Source of the DNA: Phenylobacterium sp.
Lineage (GTDB): Bacteria > Pseudomonadota > Alphaproteobacteria > Caulobacterales > Caulobacteraceae
Length of the DNA stretch: 36,420 nucleotides
Assembly (NCBI RefSeq): GCF_024508875.1
Contig: NZ_JANINU010000144.1
Span: 1 to 36,420 of the forward strand
Direction of reading: 5' to 3'
The stretch's first letter is position 1. Each line of letters starts with the position of its first letter. Under the pieces are notes generated by a model. The model made no database searches. It was not told the origin of the DNA and saw only the letters and a program-made list of their open reading frames with translations. The position numbers were made by a program, and so were the translations under genes. Shown here one piece after another: positions 22,219-30,957 of the stretch.

Positions 22219-22815
22219 TCAGCGGGTGATGCGGCGGGTGGCGTCTTCCAGCACGGCGCACGCGCGCTCGAACGAAAGGCCCTGTTCGCGCCGCAGCCGC
22301 GCCCAAGCCTCGTAGCTCAGCAGCAGGTCCAGGGTTTCGAGCCGCATCGAGTCCTTGGCCACCTCGGGCGGGAGCTCACGTTCGAGGATCGCGCGGAGCT
22401 GGATCACCAGCCGGGCATAGTCGGATCCCAGGAACTTGGAGCGGTGTCGGAAGGCCTCGGCCGCGCGGCGGAACGGGGCGATCGTCTCGAAGCAGCGGGC
22501 CCGCCGCCCGATCAGTTCGACGATTCGGGCCGGGCCTGCCTCGGCCTGCAGCGGCTGGTCCACGATCGCACGGATCTCGCCCTCGATGACCAGCGACATC
22601 TCCCGATAGAGGCTGTCCATGTCCTGGAAGTGGCGGAAGACCGTTCGCAGGCCGACATCCGCCTTCGCGGCCACCCGCTCGGCGCTGGGGGCGATCTCAT
22701 CGGCGCGCACCATGTCGATCATGGCGGCGACGATCCGGGCGCGGTTGTCCATGCCCCGGCGGCGGCGGCCGTCGGCGACCTCGGGCTGGGGCGGAAGCTG
22801 GGCGGCCGACGTCAT
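22219..22815 (-). CDS. TetR family regulator of dehalogenase and sulfatase
   Basis: The 198-residue protein has a TetR head (RIVAAMIDMVRADEIAPSAE, then KADVGLRTVFRHFQDMDSLY) and a helical ligand domain. It is divergent from the haloalkane dehalogenase gene. A perfect 9-bp-arm palindrome at 22881-22903 lies between them and covers the dehalogenase promoter; a near copy occurs at 27041-27063 before the sulfatase. It is therefore inferred to repress a small catabolic regulon in response to an organic ligand. Confidence 0.9.
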   Translation of the reverse strand: MTSAAQLPPQPEVADGRRRRGMDNRARIVAAMIDMVRADEIAPSAERVAAKADVGLRTVFRHFQDMDSLYREMSLVIEGEIRAIVDQPLQAEAGPARIVELIGRRARCFETIAPFRRAAEAFRHRSKFLGSDYARLVIQLRAILERELPPEVAKDSMRLETLDLLLSYEAWARLRREQGLSFERACAVLEDATRRITR

Positions 22816-22866
22816 GGGCCCATCTCGCCCGCGTCGCGGGGGCCTGTCGAGAGGGTCAAGGCGCGC

Positions 22867-22896
22867 CGTTGACCTCGGGCATTAGTGACATGCATA
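22867..22896 (+). promoter_or_regulatory. Putative promoter of the dehalogenase operon
   Basis: TTGACC at 22867-22872 and CATAAT at 22891-22896 are separated by 18 bases. The -10 element lies within the palindrome at 22881-22903. Confidence 0.6.
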
Positions 22897-22903
22897 ATGT
22901 CAC
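22881..22903. promoter_or_regulatory. TetR operator, dehalogenase promoter
   Basis: TAGTGACAT at 22881-22889 is perfectly inverted as ATGTCACTA at 22895-22903 around a five-base centre. It overlaps the -10 element, as expected for a repressor site. Confidence 0.8.
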
Positions 22904-22924
22904 TATTATCCAGGGAGGCAGCGG

Positions 22925-23827
22925 ATGGAAGTGTTGCGGACGCCGGACGCCCGGTTCGAGGGGCTGCCCGATTGGCCCTATGCCCCGCACTACGCGGAGG
23001 TGACGGACGCCGACGGCACGGCCCTGCGCCTGCACTATGTCGATGAAGGTCCGCGCGACGGCGCGGTGGTGCTGCTGATGCACGGCGAGCCGTCCTGGGC
23101 CTATCTCTACCGCCACATCATCAAGGGCCTCGCCGCCAAGGGACGTCGCGTGATCGCGCCGGACCTCATCGGCTTCGGGCGCTCGGACAAGCCGGCCAAG
23201 CGCACGGACTATACCTACGAGCGCCACGTGGCCTGGACGAGCCAGTGGCTGACGGGCCTCGACCTCAAGGACATCACCCTCTTCTGCCAGGACTGGGGCG
23301 GTCTGATCGGCCTGCGGCTGGTGGCGGCGTTCCCCGAGAGGTTCGCCGGGCTCGTCATCGCCAACACCGGCCTGCCCGCCGGCGGCGGCATGACCGACGG
23401 CTTCAAGGCCTGGCTGGAGATGAGCCAGACCATTCCCGTCATGCCGATCGGCGGGATCGTGAACATGGGCACGGCCAGGGCCCTGTCGGAGGCCGAGGTC
23501 GCCGCCTATGACGCCCCGTTCCCCGAGGAAGCCTACAAGGAAGGCGCGCGTCAGTTCCCGACCTTGGTGCCGGTGACGCCCGAGCATGCCTCGGTCGCCG
23601 AGAACCTTGCGGCCTGGAAGGTGCTGGAGCGGTTCGACAAGCCTGTCGTCACCGCCTTCTCCGATGGCGACCCCGTCACCAAGGGCGGCGATGCGCCGAT
23701 CCAGGCGCGCATTCCCGGCGCCAAGGGGCAGCCGCACGTGACGCTGAGCGGCGCCCACTTCCTGCAGGAGGACAGTCCTGCCGAGATCGTCGAGGTGATC
23801 GACGGCATGATCCGTCGGCGCGGTTGA
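22925..23827 (+). CDS. Haloalkane dehalogenase (HLD-I type, alpha/beta hydrolase)
   Basis: This enzyme class hydrolyses carbon-halogen bonds to alcohol plus halide. The 300-residue protein shows the oxyanion motif HGEPSW, the nucleophile elbow CQDWGG with D123 followed by W124, D249 in SDGDPVT as the likely acid, and H278 in GAHFLQED. W163 may be the second halide-stabilising tryptophan. This arrangement is that of subfamily I (DhlA-like). GGGAGG precedes the ATG. A DUF1330 gene follows after 12 bp. The gene is under a TetR-type operator. Substrate cannot be stated, and natural function could lie outside halogenated pollutants. Confidence 0.9.
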   Translation: MEVLRTPDARFEGLPDWPYAPHYAEVTDADGTALRLHYVDEGPRDGAVVLLMHGEPSWAYLYRHIIKGLAAKGRRVIAPDLIGFGRSDKPAKRTDYTYERHVAWTSQWLTGLDLKDITLFCQDWGGLIGLRLVAAFPERFAGLVIANTGLPAGGGMTDGFKAWLEMSQTIPVMPIGGIVNMGTARALSEAEVAAYDAPFPEEAYKEGARQFPTLVPVTPEHASVAENLAAWKVLERFDKPVVTAFSDGDPVTKGGDAPIQARIPGAKGQPHVTLSGAHFLQEDSPAEIVEVIDGMIRRRG

Positions 23828-23839
23828 GGAGGCGCAAGC

Positions 23840-24256
23840 ATGAAGGTCGAGAACGCGGTCTTTCCTGGCCCGCAGCAGATCATGGAGTTCTTCGGCGCGC
23901 CCGAGGATGGGCCATTCGTGATGGTCAATCTGCTGAAATTCAAGGAGAAGGCCGAGTACGAGGACGGCTCCGACGCCCACCTCACCGGCGCCGAGGCCTA
24001 TGCCCGCTACGGCGAAGAGGTGAGCAAGCTGGTCGAGGGACTGGGCGGCCGTATCCGCTTTTCCGGCCGGGTGACGGGCCTGCTGCTTGGCGAGGTCGAT
24101 GAACTCTGGGACGCAGTCGCCCTGGCGGAATACCCCTCGCTGGAGTCGTTCCGGAACATGGCCATGTCGCCCGAGATGCACGCCATCGAACATCATCGGA
24201 AGGCGGGCCTGGCGGGGCAGCTCAACATCCGCACCAAGCCGGGTGAAGGGTTCTAG
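23840..24256 (+). CDS. DUF1330 domain protein
   Basis: The 138-residue cytoplasmic protein has the dimeric alpha-beta-barrel pattern of DUF1330: FVMVNLLKFKEKAEYEDGSD, AYARYGEEVSKL, then ALAEYPSLESFRNMAMSPEM. Members are small enzymes or binding proteins of unclear activity, often beside catabolic genes. GAGGAGG lies before the ATG. It is probably in one operon with the dehalogenase and may act on the same substrate or a product. Confidence 0.85.
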   Translation: MKVENAVFPGPQQIMEFFGAPEDGPFVMVNLLKFKEKAEYEDGSDAHLTGAEAYARYGEEVSKLVEGLGGRIRFSGRVTGLLLGEVDELWDAVALAEYPSLESFRNMAMSPEMHAIEHHRKAGLAGQLNIRTKPGEGF

Positions 24257-24386
24257 CGACGGATCGCTGGCGGCGTCCCGAATTCGCCGCTTGGTCCAGG
24301 CGTCCGGAGTCCGCATTCTTGCGTAGAATGGCGGCTGGCTGCGTTGCGGCCTCGCCGATCCCCGACACAGAAGAGTGAGACTTCGG

Positions 24387-24893
24387 ATGCGCCTCCTGCA
24401 TCTCGCCGCCGTCCTGACGCTGATCGCCGCCCCGGCCGCCGCCCAGGATACGCCCCAGAAGATGCTGGATCTCGCCCGGCAGATCCGCGCGCAGGCGGCC
24501 CAGATGAAGGACAGCCTGCCGCCTGAAGACATCGCCGAGATGATCCGGCAGGCCGAGGAGCTCGAGCAGGGCGTGAAGGACGGCGGCTTCTCCGCGCCGG
24601 TCGCCCAGGAGGCGCCCAGCCTCGCCAAGCGGATCGCGGATGCGCACGACGGCCGGCTCGATTGGTTGGCGCATGAGGCGGCCTGTGTCGGCTACGCCTG
24701 GGAGAACCACGCGACCTTCGTCTCGAGCTATGGCGATCCCGAGCGCGACCGGCTGTGCCGCACGGCCTACGCGCACTACGCCAAGTACTTCCTGACGGCG
24801 CGCGACGGCGGCGCGGCGTCGGTCTACGAGCCCGAGCTGGCGGCCTACGACAAGGCCGCGCAGGCGGCCGTGGACTACTACGCGAAGAAGTAG
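24387..24893 (+). CDS. Periplasmic hypothetical protein
   Basis: The 168-residue product has a signal peptide (LLHLAAVLTLIAAPAAAQ) with AxA cleavage after AAA. The mature part is helical and charged, with two cysteines (AACVGYAW and DRLCRTAY) that may form a disulfide. It is not recognised. ATG 24387 fits the signal peptide better than the GTG four codons before. Its stop is 4 bp from the end of the convergent gene. Confidence 0.75.
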   Translation: MRLLHLAAVLTLIAAPAAAQDTPQKMLDLARQIRAQAAQMKDSLPPEDIAEMIRQAEELEQGVKDGGFSAPVAQEAPSLAKRIADAHDGRLDWLAHEAACVGYAWENHATFVSSYGDPERDRLCRTAYAHYAKYFLTARDGGAASVYEPELAAYDKAAQAAVDYYAKK

Positions 24894-24897
24894 CCGG

Positions 24898-25326
24898 TCA
24901 GACCTCCCGGGCCCGTAGCGACAGCGCTAGGAACAGCAGCGCCACCGCGACGGTGACGGGACTGGCGTAGTGTTCCGGCGGATGGTGCGCGGCGGGCTGC
25001 AGAACCCAGGCCTGCAGGCTCATCAGCCCCCGCTCCACGATAACCAAAGACAGGAACAGCGGGACGAGCGGGCGGTAGCGCAGGGCGACCGCCAACATGC
25101 CGAGGCCGAACGCGATCTGGGTCGCGCCCTCCCAGGCGAACACGCTGCGCACCAGCGCCGCCCGGTCTCCCACGTCCAGGCGGGCGATGGAAACCATGCC
25201 GCCGTCGGGCGCGAAGCTGTGGATCAGGCCGGGAGCCAGGGTGAGAACCGCGGCCAGCCCCAGGAACCAGGCCGACGCGGGACTGCTCCGATAATCGGCG
25301 TTGGTCGAGGGCGGCAGCAGCGCCAT
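24898..25326 (-). CDS. Four-TM hypothetical membrane protein
   Basis: The 142-residue protein has about four transmembrane helices (ASAWFLGLAAVLTLAPG, AFGLGMLAVALRY, LVPLFLSLVIVERGLMSL, VTVAVALLFLALSLRA). The start at 25326 is chosen because it lies one base after the sulfatase TGA; a start further upstream would overlap that gene. It is the second gene of the sulfatase operon and could aid membrane placement or export, but no family is recognised. Confidence 0.72.
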   Translation of the reverse strand: MALLPPSTNADYRSSPASAWFLGLAAVLTLAPGLIHSFAPDGGMVSIARLDVGDRAALVRSVFAWEGATQIAFGLGMLAVALRYRPLVPLFLSLVIVERGLMSLQAWVLQPAAHHPPEHYASPVTVAVALLFLALSLRAREV

Positions 25327-25327
25327 C

Positions 25328-27007
25328 TCAATTGTCCCACAGGATGTATTCATCGCCCGGCTTCTGCGGCTGGCCGCTGGGGTGGTCGACGAAGACCGGC
25401 CCCTGCAGCAGCGACGGCCAGATCGGCTTCACGCTCTGCGCGTCCTGGGCGCGGATCATGGCCAGCAGGCGCTGGACCTGGGCCGGCTCCTTCGACGACA
25501 GGTCGTGCTGCTCTGTGGGGTCGGCGGCGAGATTGAACAGCCAGACCTTCTTCTGCGCCTCGCTCGACTGGAGCTTCCAATCGCCGTCGCGCACCACCTT
25601 GTACTGGCCCGAACGCCAGAACATGACCTGGTGCGGCCGCGCGGTGTCCTTGCCCTGCACGAAGGGCAGCAGGTCGACGCCGTCGATCTTGCGGTCGGTG
25701 GGGATCGCCGCGCCGGCCGCGCGTGCGGCGGTCGCGAAGATGTCCACGTGGCCGACGGGGTTGGGATAGCTGGTCCCGGCGGGGATCGCGGTGGGCCAGC
25801 GCATGAAGAATGGCGCGTGGATGCCGCCCTCGAAGAACGTCGACTTGAAGCCGCGGTAGGGCTTGTTGACGTCCGGCAGGCCGATGTAGCCCGCGCCGCC
25901 GTTGTCGCTGGTGAAGATGACGAGCGTGTTTTGGTCCAGCCCTTCGTCCTTCAGCGCCTGGAGGATGCGGCCGACGTTCCAGTCGAGGTTGCGGGCCATG
26001 GCGCCGTAAACGCGCAGGCGGTGGTCCTTGATCTGGGGCAGGGCGTCATAGTCCGCCTTCTTCGCCTGGAGCGGCGTGTGGATGGCGTTGGGCGCGAAGT
26101 AGATGAAGAATGGCCGGTTCCGGTTGGCCTTGATCGCCTTCAACGCCTCGTCCGTCAGATAGTCGGTCATGTAGCCCTTGGGGGCGAACATCGGCGAGCC
26201 GTTGAACTGCACCGCGTAGGGCAGGTTCGGCCACAGGAAGCGGTCGATGGCGTCCCAGTCCTGCTTGGAATTGACGACGCCCTTGTCCTTCTCGGGCAGG
26301 TACATGGACGCGCCGGCGATAAAGCCCAGGGTCTCGTCGAAGCCCTGGTCCTCCGGACGCGACCCCTTCCTGCCGCCCAGGTGCCACTTGCCGAAGTGCA
26401 TGGTGTGGTAGCCCTGGGTCTTGAGCACCTCGGCGATGGTGATCTCGCCGGTGGGAACGCTCAGGGTGTTCACGGCCTCGGGCGTGGCCGCGGTGCTGCC
26501 CGGCGGCATCTGGGACAGCCGGTCCTTGAAGAACTTCGGCTTCACGATCGCCCCGGGCTCGGACTCGGTGCCGACCATCCGCTCGAAGCCCACGGGCGCG
26601 GGGGTGAACTCGAAGCCGAAGCGCGTGGGATAGCGGCCGGTCATGATCGCCGCGCGCGATGGCGCGCAGGTCGCGTTGCCCGCGTAGCCGGCGGCGAAGC
26701 TGACGCCGTCGCGGCCGATGGAGTCGATGTTAGGGGTCGGCACGGCGCCGTTCGCCACGCCGCCACCGTTGAAGGTGATGTCGTTGTAGCCAAGGTCGTC
26801 GGCCAGGATGAAAACGACGTTGGGCGGTCGCGCGCCCTGCGGCGCCGTCGCTGGACCCTGGGCCCAGTCGACCGGATGGTTGGGCTCCACGTGGGGCAGC
26901 CTCGAATGGGCGATCGCCGCGAAGATCGCCCCGCGGTTCAGATAGGCCGTCCCCAGTGCGACGACCAGAACGGCCACGATGGCCCCCAACCAGGTCCAGA
27001 GCCTCAT
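25328..27007 (-). CDS. Membrane-anchored type I sulfatase (arylsulfatase family)
   Basis: The 559-residue protein starts with a transmembrane anchor (WLGAIVAVLVVALGTAYL), which places the domain in the periplasm. The metal-binding motif NVVFILADDLGYND follows. The formylglycine signature CAPSRAAIMTGR lies near residue 110, so activity needs a formylglycine-generating enzyme elsewhere in the genome. Further marks are GKWHLGG and FTSDNGG. Sulfate esters are the expected substrates. ATG 27007 follows GGGGGA; an upstream ATG at 27049 lies in the operator and is rejected. The nearby operator matches that of the dehalogenase. Confidence 0.93.
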   Translation of the reverse strand: MRLWTWLGAIVAVLVVALGTAYLNRGAIFAAIAHSRLPHVEPNHPVDWAQGPATAPQGARPPNVVFILADDLGYNDITFNGGGVANGAVPTPNIDSIGRDGVSFAAGYAGNATCAPSRAAIMTGRYPTRFGFEFTPAPVGFERMVGTESEPGAIVKPKFFKDRLSQMPPGSTAATPEAVNTLSVPTGEITIAEVLKTQGYHTMHFGKWHLGGRKGSRPEDQGFDETLGFIAGASMYLPEKDKGVVNSKQDWDAIDRFLWPNLPYAVQFNGSPMFAPKGYMTDYLTDEALKAIKANRNRPFFIYFAPNAIHTPLQAKKADYDALPQIKDHRLRVYGAMARNLDWNVGRILQALKDEGLDQNTLVIFTSDNGGAGYIGLPDVNKPYRGFKSTFFEGGIHAPFFMRWPTAIPAGTSYPNPVGHVDIFATAARAAGAAIPTDRKIDGVDLLPFVQGKDTARPHQVMFWRSGQYKVVRDGDWKLQSSEAQKKVWLFNLAADPTEQHDLSSKEPAQVQRLLAMIRAQDAQSVKPIWPSLLQGPVFVDHPSGQPQKPGDEYILWDN

Positions 27008-27040
27008 GCGGCGTCCCCCGTTATTCTTTCGGCCAGCATA

Positions 27041-27063
27041 TAGTGACATTAAGCGTGTCGCTA
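27041..27063. promoter_or_regulatory. Second TetR-type operator, sulfatase / Crp gap
   Basis: TAGTGACAT at 27041-27049 is identical to the left arm at 22881. After a five-base centre, GTGTCGCTA at 27055-27063 matches the right arm ATGTCACTA at 7 of 9 positions. It lies 34 bp upstream of the sulfatase start and 69 bp upstream of the Crp/Fnr start. Confidence 0.68.
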
Positions 27064-27132
27064 GATGTCCCGGCGAACCTTGGCTGTCCTGGAGCGTTTG
27101 GGTTCCCGACCCATACCCTTGCTTCGGCGACG

Positions 27133-27855
27133 ATGACCGACCTGCTGTTCCGCAAGCTGCTTCGACGCGACGGAACCCTCGGGGAGCGCGAGCGCGTGGC
27201 GCTCGCGCAGGCCGTGTCCAAGCGCATCGTCGCGGAGGCGGACGTGGACCTCGTCCGCGAGGATGAAGTCTGCGATCGGTCGATGCTGCTGGAGGAAGGG
27301 TGGGCTTGCCGCTACGGCGCGCTGCCGGACGGACGGCGGCAGATCCTTTCGATCCATGTGCCGGGCGATTTCGTCGACCTGCAGAGCTTCCCGCTGAAGC
27401 GCATGGACCACACGGTGGCCACGCTCAGTCGGTGCCGCATCGCGATCTACCCCCACAAGAACCTGCTACGGATCAGCGAGGAGCTGCCGCACCTGACGCG
27501 CATGCTGTGGCTGATGACGCTGATCGACGCGGCGATCCTGCGGCAGTGGCTGCTCGGCCTGGGCCAGCGGTCGGCCCTCGAACGCACCGCGCATCTGGTC
27601 TGCGAGATCCACAGCCGGCTCGACCTGGTGGGCGGCGTCGAGGGCGGCGGCTTCGACCTGCCGCTGACCCAGGCCGAGCTGGGCGAGGCGCTGGGTATTT
27701 CCCAGGTCCACGCCAATCGCGTCGTGGGCGCCCTGCGCAACCGCGGGCTCGTGGCGTGGCGTGATGGCCGGGTGCGGATTCTCGACCTGGAGGGCCTGCA
27801 GGAGCTGGCGTCCTTCAATCCGACTTACCTCGCGCTGGAGTCGATGGAACGCTGA
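27133..27855 (+). CDS. Crp/Fnr family regulator, copy 1
   Basis: The 240-residue protein has a cyclic-nucleotide-binding-like beta-roll (YGALPDGRRQILSIHVPGDF) and a C-terminal winged helix (LTQAELGEALGISQVHANRV). No Fnr-type cysteine cluster is present at the N-terminus, so it does not sense oxygen by an iron-sulfur cluster. The ligand is unknown. It is divergent from the sulfatase and shares the 125-bp gap with the operator at 27041. A second family member follows 75 bp downstream. Confidence 0.9.
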   Translation: MTDLLFRKLLRRDGTLGERERVALAQAVSKRIVAEADVDLVREDEVCDRSMLLEEGWACRYGALPDGRRQILSIHVPGDFVDLQSFPLKRMDHTVATLSRCRIAIYPHKNLLRISEELPHLTRMLWLMTLIDAAILRQWLLGLGQRSALERTAHLVCEIHSRLDLVGGVEGGGFDLPLTQAELGEALGISQVHANRVVGALRNRGLVAWRDGRVRILDLEGLQELASFNPTYLALESMER

Positions 27856-27930
27856 CGGGCGGCCGGCAATTGCGTCGGACTTAACCCAGTTAATTCCGCC
27901 GACCGCGCGGCGCATGGTCTGCCATTCGGA

Positions 27931-28695
27931 ATGTCGGGGCGACTCATCGCGAATCTGGGACGGAACACGCCGCTTGCGCCCGAAGACGGCGCGGCCATCG
28001 AGGCGTTGCTGGGCGCCGTCAGGACTGTGCCGGCGGATACCGAGCTGGTGGTGGACGGCGAAGGCGCGACGGACTGTCATGTGCTGCTCGAGGGCCAGGC
28101 CTTCCGGCACAAGACCCTTCCCGACGGCCGCCGCCAGATCGTGTTCTTCCACGTGCCTGGCGACCTGCTGGACCTGCCGCTGGTGTTTCTCGACGTGGAC
28201 TACAACGTCGCCAGTCTGACCATGTGCCGCGTCGCCCCGGTGTCGCGCGCCAAGCTGGCTGATCTGATCGAGGCTCGTCCCAGGATCGGGCGCGCCTTCT
28301 GGCGCATGAGCCTGCAGGAGGCCGCGATACAGCGGGAGTGGATGGTGGGCATGGGCCGCCGCTCGGCCTACGCCCGCGTCGCCCACCTGCTCTGCGAGGT
28401 GTTCCAGCGCTTGCAGCGGGTCGATCTCGTGCAGAACAACCGCTGCCGCTTTCCCATCACCCAGACCCATCTCGCCGACGCCGCGGGATTGTCGGGGGTG
28501 CACACCAACCGCGTGCTGCAGCAGCTCCGCGCCAGTGGGCTGATCGAGCTTCGGTCGCGCGAACTGATCGTGCGAGACTGGAATGGTCTGGCCGCCGCGG
28601 GCGAGTTCGACCCAGCCTACCTCCAGGCCAGGAGCGCGCCTTCGCCGGCGCTCGCGGGCCCACACCGAGCCGCACCTGGCTGGAAGCCCTCCTGA
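27931..28695 (+). CDS. Crp/Fnr family regulator, copy 2
   Basis: The 254-residue protein shares the layout of copy 1, with HKTLPDGRRQIVFFHVPGDL in the beta-roll and ITQTHLADAAGLSGVHTNRV in the winged helix. The two are paralogues that likely arose by tandem duplication. The C-terminal tail (RSAPSPALAGPHRAA) is extra. It ends 11 bp before the convergent histidine kinase gene. A distinct target set is likely because the recognition helices differ (QVHANRVVG against GVHTNRVLQ). Confidence 0.9.
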   Translation: MSGRLIANLGRNTPLAPEDGAAIEALLGAVRTVPADTELVVDGEGATDCHVLLEGQAFRHKTLPDGRRQIVFFHVPGDLLDLPLVFLDVDYNVASLTMCRVAPVSRAKLADLIEARPRIGRAFWRMSLQEAAIQREWMVGMGRRSAYARVAHLLCEVFQRLQRVDLVQNNRCRFPITQTHLADAAGLSGVHTNRVLQQLRASGLIELRSRELIVRDWNGLAAAGEFDPAYLQARSAPSPALAGPHRAAPGWKPS

Positions 28696-28706
28696 GAGCC
28701 GAGAGG

Positions 28707-30158
28707 TCAGGCCAGCGGCAGGATCACCCGCGCGCGCAGCCCTCGCTCGAGGCGCACCAGCGCGACGTCTCCCCCGTGGGCGCGCGCGGTCGAACGGGCG
28801 ATCGGCAGACCCAGCCCGATGCCGCCGGCGTCCAGGTTTCGCGAGGCGTCGGCGCGGTAGAACGGCTGGAACACGCGCTCCAGGTCTTCCAGGGCCAGGC
28901 CATCGCCGCCGTCGTCGATTTCCACCACCGCGTAGCCGTCATCGCGGCTCAGGCGGATCCGCGCGTGGCCGCCGTACTTCACGGCGTTGTCGACGAGGTT
29001 CACGAACAGGCGCTGCAGCGCGACGGCGTCACCCTCGACCGCTAGCGGACTCGCGTCCAGCATCTCGACGTCCCCGCCGACCATGGCGGCGTCGTCCGCC
29101 ACGCATTCGAGCACGGACAGCAGATCCAGCTTCTCCCGGCGTCGCGGCGTGCTTTCGTTGCGGATGAAGGTCAGGACGCCCTGGATCATCTGTTCCATCT
29201 GGGCGACGTCGGAGAGCACGCTGGCTCTCATCTCGGGCGAGGCGCCCTCCAGCTTGAACCGGATGCGGGCGAGCGGCGTGCGCAGGTCGTGGCTGATCGC
29301 GCCGACCATGGCCGTCCGGTCGTCGATATAGCGCTTGAGCCGGCCCTGCATGCCGTTGAAGGCTTCGGCCGCCGCGCCGATCTCGGCCGGGCCGGACAGC
29401 GCCATCTGCGGCCCGTGCGGATCGCGGCCCAGCCGCTCCGCGGCGTCGGAGAAGCGTTTCAGCGGAGCCGTGATGCGGCGCGCGAACAAGAACCCCGCCG
29501 GGGCCACCACGGCGAAGCCGGCCAGCAGCAGCAGGAACGCCCTTTTCTGCCATTCCGTGGGGAACGGCTCGGGACTGGATCGCACGACGACCCAGCGGCC
29601 GTCGGCCCGGCGCATGGCGGCGGTGAAGTCGCCCAGCACCATCTCGCGCGGCCCGTGCATCCGAAACTCGGGCGGAGGGCCCGGCGCCGCACCCTCTTCC
29701 GGAGGCGGTGGGGGCGGCGGCCCAGCCTGATCGGGCGGGCCGTCGCGGCGGTGTTGGAGGACGACGCGGCGCATGCCCGCCACGTGGAAGAGGCGTTCGA
29801 CCGCCGACGGCGGCCGCGGGATGAACCGGACGTCCGCACGCGGCCGACCGACCGCCTGAGCCAGCGCCTCGGTGTGGCCGCCGAAACGCCGCCGGAGGAC
29901 GTCGCCCCGCATCGGCTGTGGCTCGGCCGGAGGTGGCTGGTCGCTGACGGTGCGCAGCATCGGCCGGCCAAAGCGTGCGCTGAGGGAGCCGCCCTGGAGC
30001 GCGCCCGCGATCTCGCTCAGCCTGTAGAGCTGCGGCTGCGGCGGCGGCAGGAGCACAAGGGCGGCGAAGGTCAGCAGGTGCGTCGCCACCAGGCAGGTGA
30101 CGATCAGGGCGACGAGCTGGAGTCCGATCGAGGCGCGCAGCCGCGCCGGGCGGGTCAT
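28707..30158 (-). CDS. Sensor histidine kinase (EnvZ/CpxA type)
   Basis: The 483-residue kinase has TM1 near residues 12-35, a periplasmic domain of about 180 residues, TM2 near 215-235 (AFLLLLAGFAVVAPAGFLFA), a HAMP domain, an H box AISHDLRTPLARIR near residue 289, an N box NLVDNAVKYG, DDGGDGLALED and GGIGLGLPIA. The periplasmic part carries a run of prolines near GPPPPPPPEEG and several more Pro/Arg-rich stretches. It overlaps the regulator gene by ATGA. The kinase phosphorylates the regulator encoded directly upstream. Confidence 0.93.
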   Translation of the reverse strand: MTRPARLRASIGLQLVALIVTCLVATHLLTFAALVLLPPPQPQLYRLSEIAGALQGGSLSARFGRPMLRTVSDQPPPAEPQPMRGDVLRRRFGGHTEALAQAVGRPRADVRFIPRPPSAVERLFHVAGMRRVVLQHRRDGPPDQAGPPPPPPPEEGAAPGPPPEFRMHGPREMVLGDFTAAMRRADGRWVVVRSSPEPFPTEWQKRAFLLLLAGFAVVAPAGFLFARRITAPLKRFSDAAERLGRDPHGPQMALSGPAEIGAAAEAFNGMQGRLKRYIDDRTAMVGAISHDLRTPLARIRFKLEGASPEMRASVLSDVAQMEQMIQGVLTFIRNESTPRRREKLDLLSVLECVADDAAMVGGDVEMLDASPLAVEGDAVALQRLFVNLVDNAVKYGGHARIRLSRDDGYAVVEIDDGGDGLALEDLERVFQPFYRADASRNLDAGGIGLGLPIARSTARAHGGDVALVRLERGLRARVILPLA

Positions 30159-30889
30159 GGCCGTGTGACCGCCACGTCGAACATGTAGCCCGCGCCGCGC
30201 ACGGTCTTGATGATCTCGGTCTCGCTGCAGGCGTGCAGCTTGCGGCGCAGGCGGCTGATCTGGACGTCGACCGCGCGGTCGAAGACGTCGGCGTCCTGGC
30301 CGCGCGCGATGTCCAGGAGCTGGTCGCGCGACAGGATCCGCTGCGGATGGTCGAGGAACGCCGACAGCAGCGAGAACTCGCCCGAGGTCAGCAGGATGGT
30401 GGCGCCGTTGGGCGCGCGGAGCTGACGGCGCAGGGCGTCCACCACAAAGCCCTGGAACTGGTAGGCCTTGCCCTTGCGGGGCGCGCCGCCGCGCACCTCC
30501 TCCAGTCGGCGGAAGACCGCGCGGACGCGGGCCAGCAGCTCGCGCGGGCTACAGGGCTTGGGCAGGTAGTCGTCGGCGCCGAGCTCCAGGCCCAGCACCC
30601 GGTCGATCTCCTCGCCCATGGCGCTGACCATGATGATCGCCGGGCCCCCGCCGTCCGACGACAGCCTGCGGCAGATGGAGAGCCCGTCCTCGCCGGGCAG
30701 CATCAGGTCGAGCACCACCAGGTCGACCGGCGCCTGGGCCAGCATGCGGTCCATGGCCGCCGCATCGGCGGCGGCATGCACGTGGAAGCCATGTTCGGCG
30801 AGATAGGCGGTGACCTGCTCGCGCAACTGGGTGTCGTCCTCGACCACCAGGATGTGGCGCGCGGGAAGCACCGAAGGTTGGGCCGTCAT
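30155..30889 (-). CDS. OmpR-family response regulator
   Basis: The 244-residue protein has a receiver domain (ILVVEDD, phospho-acceptor D61 in VVLDLMLPGEDG, KPCSP lysine) and a winged-helix effector (LTSGEFSLLSAFLDHPQRIL, then RAVDVQISRLRRKL). ATG 30889 is chosen because AGAGGA precedes it; upstream in-frame starts would run into the inverted repeat at 30908-30942. It is encoded with the kinase in one operon, 68 bp downstream of the Spy-like gene. Confidence 0.93.
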   Translation of the reverse strand: MTAQPSVLPARHILVVEDDTQLREQVTAYLAEHGFHVHAAADAAAMDRMLAQAPVDLVVLDLMLPGEDGLSICRRLSSDGGGPAIIMVSAMGEEIDRVLGLELGADDYLPKPCSPRELLARVRAVFRRLEEVRGGAPRKGKAYQFQGFVVDALRRQLRAPNGATILLTSGEFSLLSAFLDHPQRILSRDQLLDIARGQDADVFDRAVDVQISRLRRKLHACSETEIIKTVRGAGYMFDVAVTRP

Positions 30890-30907
30890 GCGGGTCCTCT
30901 CGCCGCG

Positions 30908-30942
30908 AACTGTGGCGCCGTCATAGCGACTTCGCCACAATT
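30908..30942. promoter_or_regulatory. Inverted repeat upstream of the response regulator
   Basis: AACTGTGGCG at 30908-30917 faces CGCCACAATT at 30933-30942, with 9 of 10 paired and 15 bases between. It occupies most of the 68-bp gap. It may be an autoregulatory binding site for the response regulator or a transcript-processing stem. Confidence 0.45.
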
Positions 30943-30957
30943 CGCCGCGGCGGCCGA

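Noticed and set aside
22856..24628. A 590-residue open frame on the minus strand
   Set aside because: It is antisense to the dehalogenase, the DUF1330 gene and part of the next gene.
25301..27043. A 580-residue open frame on the plus strand
   Set aside because: It is antisense to the sulfatase, whose CAPSR motif and metal sites are plain. The frame has repetitive Val/Leu/Gly/Arg content typical of a shadow.
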